From contig VZSF01005560.1 of NCBI GenBank assembly GCA_013398295.1, positions 1 through 64,000 on the forward strand: 64,000 nucleotides of DNA. The letters are read 5' to 3'. Of this stretch, positions 14,370-26,343 are shown piece after piece. How positions within the stretch are numbered: position 1 is the stretch's first letter; each line of letters begins with the position of its first letter. The DNA comes from Chionis minor (lineage: Eukaryota; Chordata; Aves; Charadriiformes; Chionididae). The position numbers and the translations under genes are program-made. The notes below the pieces were generated by a model. The model saw only the letters and a list, made by a program, of their open reading frames with translations. It did not search any database and was not told the origin of the DNA.

Positions 14370-16848
14370 GTGGGGTAATGAAGATGCTGGCCTTGGCAGC
14401 TGAATTCATGTTAAAATGGAAAAATAACTCTGTATTTCATTCTTAGATCTGCAAAGCCAAACAGATCTCCAGTATCACCTGGGCAGGGAGATGTGCGTCA
14501 GAACGGGTTGCTGGGAGGACACAACAGAGAGTTTAAATAGATATTTTCAGGCAGAACACAGCAGTTAAGGAGTTCACTGAGAAATTTAAGTATCAGTTCT
14601 GCAAAAAATGTGAATGCTAAGAAAATGTTTTCATACTGAAGCCAACCAAGCCAACCAACACTTATTCTGTGCAAGAGGTTTCCTGTCCAGGAGATGCTCG
14701 GTTGCCCGATACACTCCATCTCCCAAAGGCTGATTCTGTTTTTCCTCTCATCCCTAGGGCTTTGTGACACTTGCTATACTGCTTATGAGACATGCTGTGC
14801 AGCATTTCTCCATTAACAAGTCAAAAGATACCACGTTTCACTTTTTTTTCCCCCCTTAAAATTTAATTTACACATTTAGTATGATATAAGAAATCCTTCT
14901 TTGTTAAGGTCAGCAACTTCACAGACAGCCTTCGTAAAACACTTTCTGTAGCTTTCCTGGATAACACTGTACCTCATTGTGCCCCTTGCCAATACTTCAG
15001 ACTGCAAACCATTGCTCAGATTACCTGAGGCAAGCCAGTCCCATCTTTGTGTCCCCTCAGCATTTCCCTTTTAGCCTCATCTTTAGGCTCCCCACTCATG
15101 ATTATGCCTAATTAGTTGCTAACAACTGACAAATGAAAACATTTTAAAGGCTGAAGCATGTCTCACTGGAGCCCTACTTTCTTTGTAGTTCTCCACCTTT
15201 AGAACAAAACCAAACAAATCTGCCACTGCAGTCCCATCGTTTGAACATTCACATGTCTGGAAGTAAGCCACGAACAAGCCTAGCCAGGTCCATATATAAA
15301 TGTTGTAATCTATATTCTCTCCCCTCTCCTGCTATTGCCCCCTAACGCTTGACAAAACAGGCACAACAGAAGAGAACAGCAAGTTAATCAAGTTTCTCTG
15401 GTTTAGTAAATGCAGAGTCATGTTTTACTTATTATCTAGTTACCAAAGTGTTAAACAGAACTTTGGGACTCTGGTGTCCCTGAAATCCCTGATTTTTAGC
15501 CTTGTTAATATAAAAAGAGAAGCAAGGCACAAGGCAGAATTCAAGCCAAGCCTCCCCAGCTGGGACACCTCCCAGGTCTCTCATCTCTGAGCTCTGGCTC
15601 CAGAGCGCAGCCTGGACTCACCCATCCTGCCACCTGCAATGCTTAAGCAACATCAGCCCATGCAACCTGGGGACTTCATAAAAACCGAGCACGCTGGCAA
15701 CCCATCCTCCTTGGGAGCAACTGCAGGCTTCCACTCACCTTTGTCGAAAAAGAAGGAAAGAGATTCTCTGCGTAGGCATCTCCGCAGTCAATGAACTCAT
15801 CCGGTCACCTCTCACATCACTGTCAGGGAAATATCCTGGCACCAAACACAGAAATGAAAGCAAAAGCCTTTCCCTGCTGGACCAATCAAGTCTGACAATT
15901 GTCTTGTGGTGGATGCCAGAGAGATTCTGAATATTTTGGCAGAAACGCCGGCTTTTTCTAGGTGAGAATCTGCCTACATAGGATTTATGCAAACATTTCC
16001 TCACTTGGTCTGTAACCACCCCTTCGCAGCTAAGCAGTTCAGCGTTATCACCAATTCTTTAGATAGTTCTGAATTTAAAATACTACCACTGGCTAAAATA
16101 AGAGGAATTTCAAAGACAGTGCTCTCTGAAATGAAAGAGGTGGAAGCCAGTTTGACAATTTAAGCTGATAGCTGAGATACTGCCTCACCAGCATTTTTGG
16201 CACCTGGCCTAGGGAGGAAGTAACGAAAGGAAGGGAAGGGACAAAGAGAAAGAAGGAGTAAAGCAGGGTGAGAGTGATCCAATCCAGTTAATATAATTAC
16301 ATATATATAAAAAGGGAGCTTTATAGTCAGTGGAAAGAGAGCTGTGCTTTTCAAACGCTGCATAGGTCATTCTCATGCACCAAAGGCATCTCTTCCTCTT
16401 CATTGGCAGCACAGGGAACTCGTGTGTTTTCAGGGAGTGATGAAGCACTGAAATGAATTGCTTGTCTTCCATGGAAAGTACAAAGAGATAGTAGAAGATA
16501 TTCGACACTTGTATTCACTCCAAGTGTGGTCCACCTGATACTCTTCTGAGAACGGGCATCCACTGGAGCAGAGCATATTGTTGAGGGATCACAAAACTTG
16601 ACTTGAGAGGGTGGGGAGGAGGAAACTGGGTCCCAGATCAGAGCTGCAAGAAAGCCCTGGAGGGGACACTGATTTACACCTACTCAGAACAGGCACTTCA
16701 GAGCCACTATTAATAGTAGACTAAATTATTCAAAACAACCAGTCTATGGGAGTGGTTGGCAGGTCAGGAATTGTGGGTAATGACAGTTACAAATAGAACT
16801 GTAAGACCAGAATGATGCTCTGAGCCCCCCTCCCTCACACCCCTCCCC

Positions 16849-16849
<1 letters not shown>
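14370..16849. other. Non-coding interval, nothing recognised
   Basis: There is no exon, RNA gene or named repeat that I can support. Open frames are 99 codons or shorter, overlap one another on opposite strands and show no domain. A pyrimidine-rich patch immediately precedes the GAAA microsatellite. Confidence 0.55.
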
Positions 16850-16905
<56 letters not shown>

Positions 16906-16907
16906 AA
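16850..16907. repeat. (GAAA)n microsatellite
   Basis: About 13 uninterrupted GAAA units follow a CCCCTCCCC-type pyrimidine stretch, and the tract degenerates at GATAAAG. All purine on the + strand, it could adopt triplex (H-DNA) structures. It is probably length-variable between individuals. Confidence 0.95.
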
Positions 16908-17153
16908 GACAGATTACAGCTGGGAAGTCCAAGGCTTGCAGCCCTGAGCTTCCAGCTGATGCAACAACATTGCCAGCTACACTGGTGGGAGCAGGTACCC
17001 AGTTGTGCAACTGATACAGCTCCTTAGAGACAGAACATGATCAAATTAATTATATCTAGCATGATAAAAACAATGAAGCCTGCAAGTCAGAAGTGCAATG
17101 TACCTGCTGAGCCAGAAATGACTACCTTGGCTGGCAGCCAATATAAAGCATGT

Positions 17154-18498
17154 GTCACTGTGTCTGGCAAGATCATGGAGCAGATCCTCCTGGAAACTTT
17201 CCTAAGGCACATGGAAATAAGGAGGTGATTGGTACCAGCCAACATGGCTTCATTAAAGGCAAATTGTGCCTGACAAATTTGGTGGCCTTCTACAATGACG
17301 TTACAGCGTTGGTGGATAATGGAAGCAGAACTGATGTCATCTACCTGGACTTGTACAAAGCATTTGACACTGTACCGCACAACATCCTTGTCTTTAAATT
17401 GGAGAGGCATGGATTTGACAGATGGACCACTCATTACATAAGGAATTGGCTGGATGTCCGCACTCAAAGAGTTGGAGTGAATGGGTCGATGTCCAAATGG
17501 TGAGCAGTGATGACTGGTGTTCCTCAGGGGTCAATACTGGGACTGATACTATTTAACAACTTTGTTGGCGACATGGATGTTGGGATTGAGTGCACCCTCA
17601 GCAAGTTTGCCAATGACACCAAGCTGTGTGGAGTGGTGGACACGCTGGAGGGAAGGGATGCCATCCAGAGGGACTCTGACAGGCTTGAGAACTGGGTCCA
17701 TGCAAACTTTCTGAAGTTTAACAAAGCCAAGTGCAAGGACCTGCATGTGGGTTGGGGCAATCCCATGCACAAATACAGACTGGGAGCAGAATGGATTGAG
17801 AGCAGCCCTGAGGAGAAGGACTTGGGGCTCTTGGTTGATGATAAGCTCAACATGAACAAGCAATATGTGCATAGAGCCCAGAAGGAAGGCCAAGCGCTTC
17901 CTGGGCTGCATTAAAAGCAGTGTGGCCAGCAGATCAGGGGAAGTGATTCTGCCCCTCCGCTCTGCTCTCATGAGACTCCCCCCTGGAGTGCTGCATCCAG
18001 CTCTGGAGCCCCCAACATAAGGACATGGACCTTTTGGAGCGATTCCAGAGGAAGGCCACAAAGATGATCATAGGGCTGGAGCACCTCTCCTATGAAGACA
18101 GGCTGAGAGTGTTGGGGTTGTTTAGCCTGGAGAAGAGAAGGCTTCAGGGAAACCTTATAGCAGCCTTCCAGTACTTAAAGGGGACCTACAGAAAAGATGG
18201 GGAGGGACTCTTTATCAGGCAGTGTAGCAATAGGACAAGGTGTAACTGTTTTAAACTGAAAAAGCATAGATTTAGATTAGATATTAGGAAGAAATTCTTT
18301 ACTGTGAGGGTGGTAAGGCACTGGAACAGGTTGCCGAGAGAAGTTGTGGATGCCCTGTCCCTGGAAGTGTTCAAGGCCAAGCTAGACGGGGCTTTGAGCA
18401 ACCTGGTCTAGTGGTAGGTGTCCCTGCCCAGAGCAGGGGTGTTGGAACTAGATAATCTTTAAGGTCCCTTCCAACTCTAACCATCCTAGGATTCTATG
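17154..18498 (+). mobile_element. CR1 LINE, 5'-truncated reverse-transcriptase fragment, degraded
   Basis: It encodes the C-terminal half of CR1 ORF2 in three pieces. One piece carries an [11 protein letters not shown] motif, QHGF, and RT motif A ([11 protein letters not shown]). The second, from 17507, carries GVPQGSILG and the catalytic-box region. The third, 18025-18411, carries the C-terminal [13 protein letters not shown] and [13 protein letters not shown] blocks. The 3' UTR ends with ATTCTATG at 18491-18498. A stop codon at 17501-17503 and frameshifts near 17200 and 17900 break the frame. In the catalytic box the first Asp is Asn (codon AAT at 17612-17614), so the element is dead. It lies in the same orientation as HTR1B, about 20 kb upstream. 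Confidence 0.95.
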
Positions 18499-21400
18499 GG
18501 TCATAAGTCTACATGCAGGCAAGGTAAAAGTCAGGTAGGAGATAGGTATTTCTGCATTCATACCTGAACTGAAAACACCAGTGTGTGAAAATCAATTCGC
18601 CATCCAGGCAGGTATAAAAAATGCCCAAACAAAGAATTCCTGAGCCATCTGCAAGCACAAGATCAGGCATACAAGAGAACAACATTAGCATCAGCAAACC
18701 ATCTCTTGAGTGCAGGTACAAACTGCTGAATTAGGCACCAGAGAGAACTGTCTTGAAAAGCCCCGAAACATCTCAAACAGAAGCAGAAGCTGTGCTTTCC
18801 AACTGAAAGAAGTATTCTGCTGCAGGGAGGGGTGTGCAGGGTTATCAAGCATTCAGAAAGTTACTAAGGCACAAAACTTGTAGGCACTGCTGTGCTGCCT
18901 CAGCATCATGGTGAATGTAGCTGAAGCAAGAATGTTACAAAAGCGTGGAAGTATATGAAAGCAATCTAGCAGCACTTTATGGAAAATCTAGAATGCCAGG
19001 CACCATTACTGTTCACAACAAGGAGGTTTGCCTTATCATACTGGCTATGTTAAGTTCTGCGCTTGGTGCAAACAGCCCTGTGGAATCAAATGGGAAAGCG
19101 GCAAAATATTCCCAGGCGAGACTATATTTGTAAATGCATCAAGCAACGTTTGTCTGAAACCGAGAGAAACGTTTTGCCAAAGAACTCAAACTGGCCAATA
19201 TAAAGAAGTGTTAATAACTGCAAAACATGTCATTTAGAAAGCCAAATAAGAATCACTTATGGATTATACTGTCAAGACCAACATATTCAGGGCCAACATG
19301 GCAAACAGGAATAATTTCAACGGATCCGCAGGATGATGGGGAGGGGCAGAGCCCAGCAGTGGTTCCAGATTTATTATCCTCTGTTGACATAGATTTCTCA
19401 TTTCCAATATGCAAGAAATAGAGACAGAACAGAAGGCACTGAAGCTCCTTTGGCCAAGCTGTAAAGATAGCCAAGCACCAGCTGTGGTCTGGTCTTCCAG
19501 TCCTTTGAACAAATGGCTGCAGCCAGTGCAGCAATTCGTCCTGGTGTTCAGGGCTTTCTCTGTGACCAAAAGGTGACGTGTCCCTTCTGCAACTGAAATG
19601 GCCAAAAAGAAACTGGCCTGTGGAAAAAAGGCTCATACGTAATCTTTAGGGAAAGAGGTTTTGTTCATCAACTACTTAAAATGTCATGTATTCAGACAAG
19701 GTATGTGATAACATATAGAGAATATCTTTCAAACCATCAGTTTTCTTCAGTAATGCCCAGGTTTCCCTCTGTGACATCCGACATCCTGCAGTTCCTTATG
19801 CAGGTGGTGTAACTGTATTCGATTGATAGAGACACCATGGATAAAGGCTTGTTTCTTCTGGAATGGCCATGGCAGTCTGTCTTTCTGTTCTTCTCCCTCA
19901 CCTTTCTTGGGGATTAAAATCCTGGGAAATGTCTGTTTACCTAGTGGGTGTTGGTTAAAAAAGAAGTCTGTATGCATGTTACATACCATGCACATCAGAC
20001 AAAAAAAACCCACCACCTTTAAAATGTAAACTCAGTGAAGGCAAACTGTCCACAGAAATGTGCCACACCACTGCAGGCCTTGTTGCCTCTGAGGACTGGA
20101 GTAAACTACACAGTTTGCAGTGACTTCTCCTGCTGTCTTTGTCATTACCGTATTTTCTGGTAATTTCTCTCTGACATTTTTCTAAGAAGAATTAATCTCC
20201 CTGAGCACCTTCCCTTGTTTTTACAAATGTGGATCTTCAGATTCAGTTTAAGCAAGCTGTCTGTGCTCCGTGCAGAAGACAGTTGATAAGTTCTGTACCG
20301 TTACCGTAATTTGAATCACTGTAGAGTAGTGATTTAATATTTTAATGTAATCCTCTACACACCTACAATCAGCAAATGCACATTTAGAAATAAAAATTGT
20401 TTCAAAGTGCCACCAACTGTTGTTTTTGCAAACTGCAATTCAAAGAATGCATTTCTGAAATGCTTCTACTGAGTGTTGTAACATTTTTTGGTGTAGCACA
20501 CAAATTACAAGTAGAAGCCTGCATTACCCTTTCCCAAAGCTAGACAAGCAGCACATCCCATTATAATATCTCCCTATGGCTAGGTTTCAAAGGCAACATA
20601 CCACAGTACACCAGGCATGGCTTTTCCTCCAAAATTATCTGAGAGAAAGATAGCTAAAAGAAAAGAAAGAGCTAAAAGTTTCCTTTGCTGTTTAGATGTC
20701 TCCTGTTCATAGTGTGTGAGTTTCTAAGCATTAAGTATGTGCTGAAAACACCATGCATCAGTGCTCTGCTTTCACCTACTCCAGACTTTAATTTTCACTC
20801 TTCTCAAACTTCGCTTTCCTCAGTTCCCTCACCCCTTGCATTTTGATTTCTCTTGAATCAAGCCGGACTCCCCACGAGGAGAAACTCTTTTATGATCCGC
20901 TGACAGTGAGCAAAGAAACAGGATCATAAATTTTACCAGAAAGGCATACGATTACTGATCTGTTGATGCCACAAACAGGGTAAATAATCACAGAAGTTCG
21001 TCAGTCTGCATTGTGCGTTAGTAATCCAGCATGAGACACTCTTCCAGGAGACTGAATGGTTACAACTCCTGGTGAGCTGATCTCCATAAATAGCAGCTCT
21101 AAATCAATTCTGTTTGCTTGCTGCGATCATATGAAGTGCATCAACTGTTGAATAAATCAATGTGACCCCAAAGATTCCTTGGCTTAACATCTTATTATTT
21201 TGTGGCTATAGGCTGATTAGGCATTTAAATAATTTTCTGTGATAGCATCTGCATTATTTGAATGTGCCAGATTGTGAACACAAACCTTTAGATTTCTCCA
21301 GTGCTTTATTTGCCAGCAATAACAATAATTAAAATAACAACAGCCCTCCCTTGCTTTTGTTGATACCATTTATTTTTTTTTCCAGAGAGGACAAAGCAAG

Positions 21401-22533
21401 CATTTTGCTGGTTTGAAATGAAATGTGTTCTGCTAGGTCTGAGTTATTCAGCTATCGACTGGTGGGAGCATTCATTTCAGAGAACAGTAAGTTACTCCAA
21501 TGTTCTCAGTCCAAATTGATCCAACAGAATGAGACCCCCTTTGAAGTTTGAATTCCTCCACAATTCTTCTTTCAAAACTGCAGCTCTGACCCCCCTGCAG
21601 ACGTAGCGGGTAATCGGTGCTGATTGATTTCTGAGTGTGTGGATGGAAGAACAGGGAGAGAAACGACGCAGTGACAGGAGAGGATGCAAAGTTCAAGAGC
21701 ATCGTAGGCATGTGCCAAGGAGACTTTTCATAGAAGCAATAGAGTAACTGCAAAAAAGCCAGTGAGGAAAAAGACTGGAAGACACATCTGAAAGGTGAAA
21801 CAGGGAGACTGGAGCTCAGAGGAAACTGTCCGTGCAACGACTGGGGGAGGGAGGAGTTATCAGCAAAACAGCACATGGTTACATGGAGGATAAGAAGGAG
21901 AAGAGGGTGCAGATTTGCATAAGTTCCTAATCACATGGAAAGAAATCTGCTCAGCTTTCTGTTCTGAGAGACAAAGATTCCAAGGCAGCACATATTGATA
22001 AAACACTAGATGTCTGAGATGTGTGACAGTTCCTTTTTCTTAAAAAACATTTCAAAAGAAACAAATTGTTTGATTAAGAAAAGCACTGACTTACAATGTT
22101 CATGATTTTCCTTATAAGGGGAATTCTGATTTTTAAGATTATCTCAAAGATTTGAAATAGTTTCTGACTGTTTCAAGCGAATAGGAATATCCAGATCCTC
22201 AAAGCTGCCACTGCCATATCGGTAGCGGGCTTTATCACTGAACTTCCTCATATAAGAAAACCAAAACACAGTAGGTAATGTCTTTATTTTCATTCACTGT
22301 TTTACAAGTAACCGTATTATTATCGGCTAGATAAATCTCAAGTGCTGTGCAATACGACTTCCTACTTTTGACTGGTCTTACAGGAGTAGTTCTGACTATA
22401 TAACATCCATGATTGCCATTGCCACATATAAATATTGCATTCATTAAAAATAAGGCTGGATTTTACAACTGGCATTGCTAAAGCAACAGAGAACTGAATA
22501 ACAATTGGCAAACAAAACAAGCTCTTGAGAATT
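18499..22533. other. Non-coding interval
   Basis: There is no supportable coding exon or RNA gene. A block at about 21170-21375 is rich in TAAAT/AATTA motifs and lacks repeat signatures, so it is a weak candidate for a conserved element. Open frames near 19250-19640 overlap each other on both strands and have no domain. Confidence 0.55.
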
Positions 22534-23158
22534 TGTGTTTGAGCAACACAGGATTAACTTCTCTTTCAGTAATTTTACTTTTTGGTAAGGTCTCTTCTAA
22601 TGCTTGGGAAAACCACTTTTAGAACATTCTAGTGTCTGAATTTGTGAAAATACTTACTTTATAGCCAGCTATGGTGTGTGGGTTTCAAGGTCTCAGTGTT
22701 TTCAAACTTGCCAGGTTCAGGGATGAGGAGCGAGATCCAGGCACTCGACCCAAGCTGGCCAACAGGATTATTTCATACCATGAATGTAACATTCAGTATA
22801 AACTAGAAAGTTTACAGCAAAGTGCACTCTCTCCCTTAATGGCTGTGATCCTGAGAACTGCTTGCCCTGGTGCCAGACCCCTGAGCCCTTCCTTATCTCC
22901 CAAAGCCGCAGTGCTCACAGTGTCCCACATTTGCTGTCACTGCTGGGAGTGCACAGCTTCCTACTGATAGAATGAGCTGAGTATAATCCTTGTATATTTT
23001 ATATTGGTATCAGGATCAATATTAGTTCTGTAATGTTAATAATGTTAATTATCTATTTTTTCCCCATTCCCCTTCCTGGGTGGGGAGGGGTCATTTTGTG
23101 GTGATACAATAATTATCTAAATGATAATAAATTGTTGTGGGTTCTTCAAACCATAATA
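22534..23158 (+). mobile_element. Solo LTR of an avian endogenous retrovirus (copy A)
   Basis: This aligns by eye, over nearly its whole length, to the reverse complement of 56153-56795. Shared landmarks include TATAGCCAGCTATGGTGTG, AAGCTGGCCAACAGGATTAT, GTGCACTCTCTCCCTTAATG, TGATAGAATG and AATAAATTGTTGTGGG, the last holding an AATAAA signal near the 3' end. The 5' end is eroded (TGTGTTTGAG where copy B has TGTCCTAGTTTGAG). Copy A has about 33 extra bases near its start and lacks a block present in copy B around the TTCATATTTCAATCC region. No gag, pol or env sequence is adjacent, so this is a solo LTR. The ERVL-type assignment is inference from the TGTCCT start. Confidence 0.75.
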
Positions 23159-26100
23159 ATTTGCAGGGAAAAATATCAGGTTTCTATGAGCCACACTAGC
23201 GAGGTTCTGCAGTTTTGTTTTCCTATCCAGTTTAAATCTAGGAAAACCTAATTACAATTCGTTAAATGACAGTTCTGTTGTCGACTTAGGTGACAACAAA
23301 TAAAGCGTATATCCTTTTCCTAAATGAGGAGTAAATCAGAATTTTTTAGAGCTGCAGCCAAAGCCTACTGCCCACATTTAACATAGGTTTATTAAAAATA
23401 TATCTTTTCCATTTTCCTTGTTTCCTAATCAATTGCTTCAGCATCCTTTCCCCACGGTGCTTTCAAGACGGATGTCTCACCATTTCATTAACAGTGTTGA
23501 ACAGCAGCACTTCCTTTTGTAGCAAATTAGCATTACTGTAGTGTGCAATATGGGTTTGAATCTCATTTACATTGGGATCCTTTCTACCATTCTGGCAAAA
23601 CAGACATTTTTATAGGGAAAATGTAACATATGCGGCAACTATTTACTTGCAGAGGCAACTAGGCTAAGGCAGCCTCCCTGGTTTTTGCTGCAGCAGAGGG
23701 ACATGTGCAGCACCAAATCCTCTATCCTGCCCTGGCACAGCCTGTAATGCTTTTAACAGCACTCATCAGCACAGACCAAGCTCTCTGCATGTATCGATGG
23801 CTGAATGTTGACCCCCAAATTCCTCTTATCACAGAGATTGTGAGTCTTTTATTCTCACTAATGAGGGACCAGACAGGGTGAACAGGTTTGGCATTTCGCT
23901 GAGACTCCTGTACCACCGAAACCCATTTTGCACCATACAGTCACGTCACCCAGCAAAAAGGTGGTTATCAGAGAGAAGCAGAACTCAAATGTGCTACTAC
24001 AGGCAAATTTCCAAGCTTACTGAAGACTCAAATTTCTGACTTGTCTGCAACAAATGAAGTAATTCCCTATTCTCTACTTCGTCACTCTGATTGTCACAAA
24101 CCCACTTCTACTGAAGTGGTCAGGTGTCCTTTAAACCCAATATTAATCTCAAACTACAGACCTCTTCATTTAACATTCCTTATGGCTATTTGAGGAGCAA
24201 ATAAATATTCTTCTGCTTTTCAGCGAAACACCTCTGCAATTGAGCCTCTTATTAAATCCTTAGATTAGTAAGAGCTGTCCTGTCATACAAATACTCTATT
24301 AGCATGAAACAAAAGCTAGAAAAGAAGCCACTGAGTGCTCCTCCTAAATTAAAATTATTATGAAGATCATAGAATACACAGGGTTTGCCTCACACAAAAG
24401 CAATCTTTGTCAAGTTGTCCTGGATAACTAATCGGAACAACAATAATAGTAACAATTGTAATACTCTCATACACGCTAAGGCAAAACTTTGCTTTGTTCA
24501 ATAATCTAAACAGATTTGCTTTATTCCATCAATTTTACGTTTTAGCACATTGTATCCCCCCTTTAACCACAGCTAGACCAGTGAAACACTGCTGTTTCTT
24601 GTTCTCCGCTGGGCTCTTCCACAGTCATGGCAATCCCTTGGATCTCTTACTTCGTTAGTCCAACCCCTATTTTCTCTAATTCCTGTTATTTTACAGCAAT
24701 TCATTCTGAAAGCCAAACAGCACACTGCCAGAATCAGGTCACCCTTATTTTGTTAACACACGGTGCTAGCCAGTGGCATGGCAAGGCAGGATCCAAATCC
24801 TGCTGTGATTTTAACCCCAATGGTGATTCTCCCCACTCCCACCCATATACAATACTTAAAGTGTCAAGTCTATATCAAGGCTGAAAAAATCTTCATTGCC
24901 TTGATTGCTAAAGCTACCTTTCCAAAATTCAGTCATCACTATTTATTAATCCCTCACGGCTATGTGCAGAAGTCTTGCTGCATTAATGCAAAGAAACACA
25001 GAAATGCTGGCTGAAGAGGGATCCTCTGGAAGTCAACCAGCCTGACCTCCTCTGGGGAGTAGACCTGTGCCAGCACTGGATCAGGTCAGCCTGTGGCTTT
25101 GCCTCATCAATGCAGTGGAGGGAGATGCAGCTTTTCTTTGAAATTGCCCCCTACCTTGCTTCCACGGATTAGTTTAGAAAATGGTCGAATATGCCTGCAA
25201 TTTACTAGTGAAGAACTATGTTACACATTACACATATATATTTTAAAATAAATCGTGTCGCTCTGATTTTATACTAGTTCTGTTTTGTGTTTCTCCTAGA
25301 AGTAAGAAAGCTTAAAAGCTTCACTATTCTCAAGGTAAACTAGAAGGTTTTCCAAATGTGTTGTAAGAAACTTCCTGACTGTAATTTCCCATTACTTGTT
25401 ATACTAACTACCACGAACCAGAACAATAGATTCTTCCCTTCATTTTTGTGCTTGCCTTTCACATATAATTATACATATCACACATACACATATATCCATA
25501 TACTTGTATACATATTTATCATATATATAATTCTATTATATATGTATCAATGTGTATAAAATCTATATATAATATGTGTATGCTATATATATCTGATAGC
25601 TATCTATATCTTTCAGTCTTCTTACATTAACTTCAAGTACAGCAAGGGAAACAACTTAGGAGAACGGTGTAAGGAGAACTAATGAGACTGAGAAGTCAAA
25701 TATCACAGAAAGTAGGAATGGGGATACAAAGCGCTGAAGACATCAAGTTACCTGTGGAAAGAGGTTAAGATGGAAGCTTGATTGCAGGCTATTGGACTGC
25801 AGGCTATACAGAACTATATTGGCAGAAGTCATTTGATACCAGGTACTCTTTAACTGAACAGACAAAAGCACGGAAGGACCAAATGTTGAACACTGCAGGC
25901 ATCCAAGCTCATGTTAAAAAGAAGATGGAAATTTTTATCAGAAGAAGCAATTTACCAGTGGAGTAGATTAAAAAGGGATGTAGGAGAACAAGTTGGGATG
26001 GGTCAGCATTCAAATGTGTGACCTGCTAAAGACCTCTCTATTGTGTTCCTGAGGATTTGTCTGCTTTCCTTCCAGCTATCTCAGCTGGGCTGATAAAATA

Positions 26101-26343
26101 CATTGCCCGTCTCCCTCCTCTGTAGCCCGATTCTCACTCCATTCACCAACTCTGGAGTCAGAGTAGGGTTGGTGAAATTGTGTGGCCTGTGGTTATTTTA
26201 GAAACCGCTAATACTCCCTGAGTCTTCAAAAATCTGTTACTTGACCATGGGTTGCAAGAAGCCTTAAACAGGTAGATGTATTTCCCCAACATTTATGCTG
26301 TTTCTGTATACAGACAGCTCTTATTTCTTAGAACAGGTTGTAG
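23159..26343. other. Non-coding interval
   Basis: There are no supportable exons. A stretch near 25005-25130 loosely resembles the start of an old - strand CR1 3' end, with wording like 'ggaagtcaaccagcctgacc' and 'cagcactggatcaggtcagc', but it is too diverged to call. An AT-rich low-complexity patch follows. Confidence 0.5.
25455..25612. repeat. AT-rich low-complexity / degenerate (TA)n-(CA)n tract
   Basis: The stretch is dominated by TATA, CATA and ATAT steps with interspersed CACATACACA and TATGTGTATG. It looks like a decayed dinucleotide microsatellite. The open frames here are by-products of the low complexity. Confidence 0.8.

Noticed and set aside
16744..17010. Open frame with a repeated SFFL pattern
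   Set aside because: Direct translation of the GAAA/TTTC microsatellite on the - strand.
22671..22967. 98-codon + strand open frame
   Set aside because: It lies wholly inside solo LTR copy A, and the matching region of copy B is not open in the same way. LTR sequence, not a gene.
25005..25130. Possible very old CR1 3' end on the - strand
   Set aside because: Only loose word-level resemblance and no tail, so it is not strong enough to list as a mobile element.
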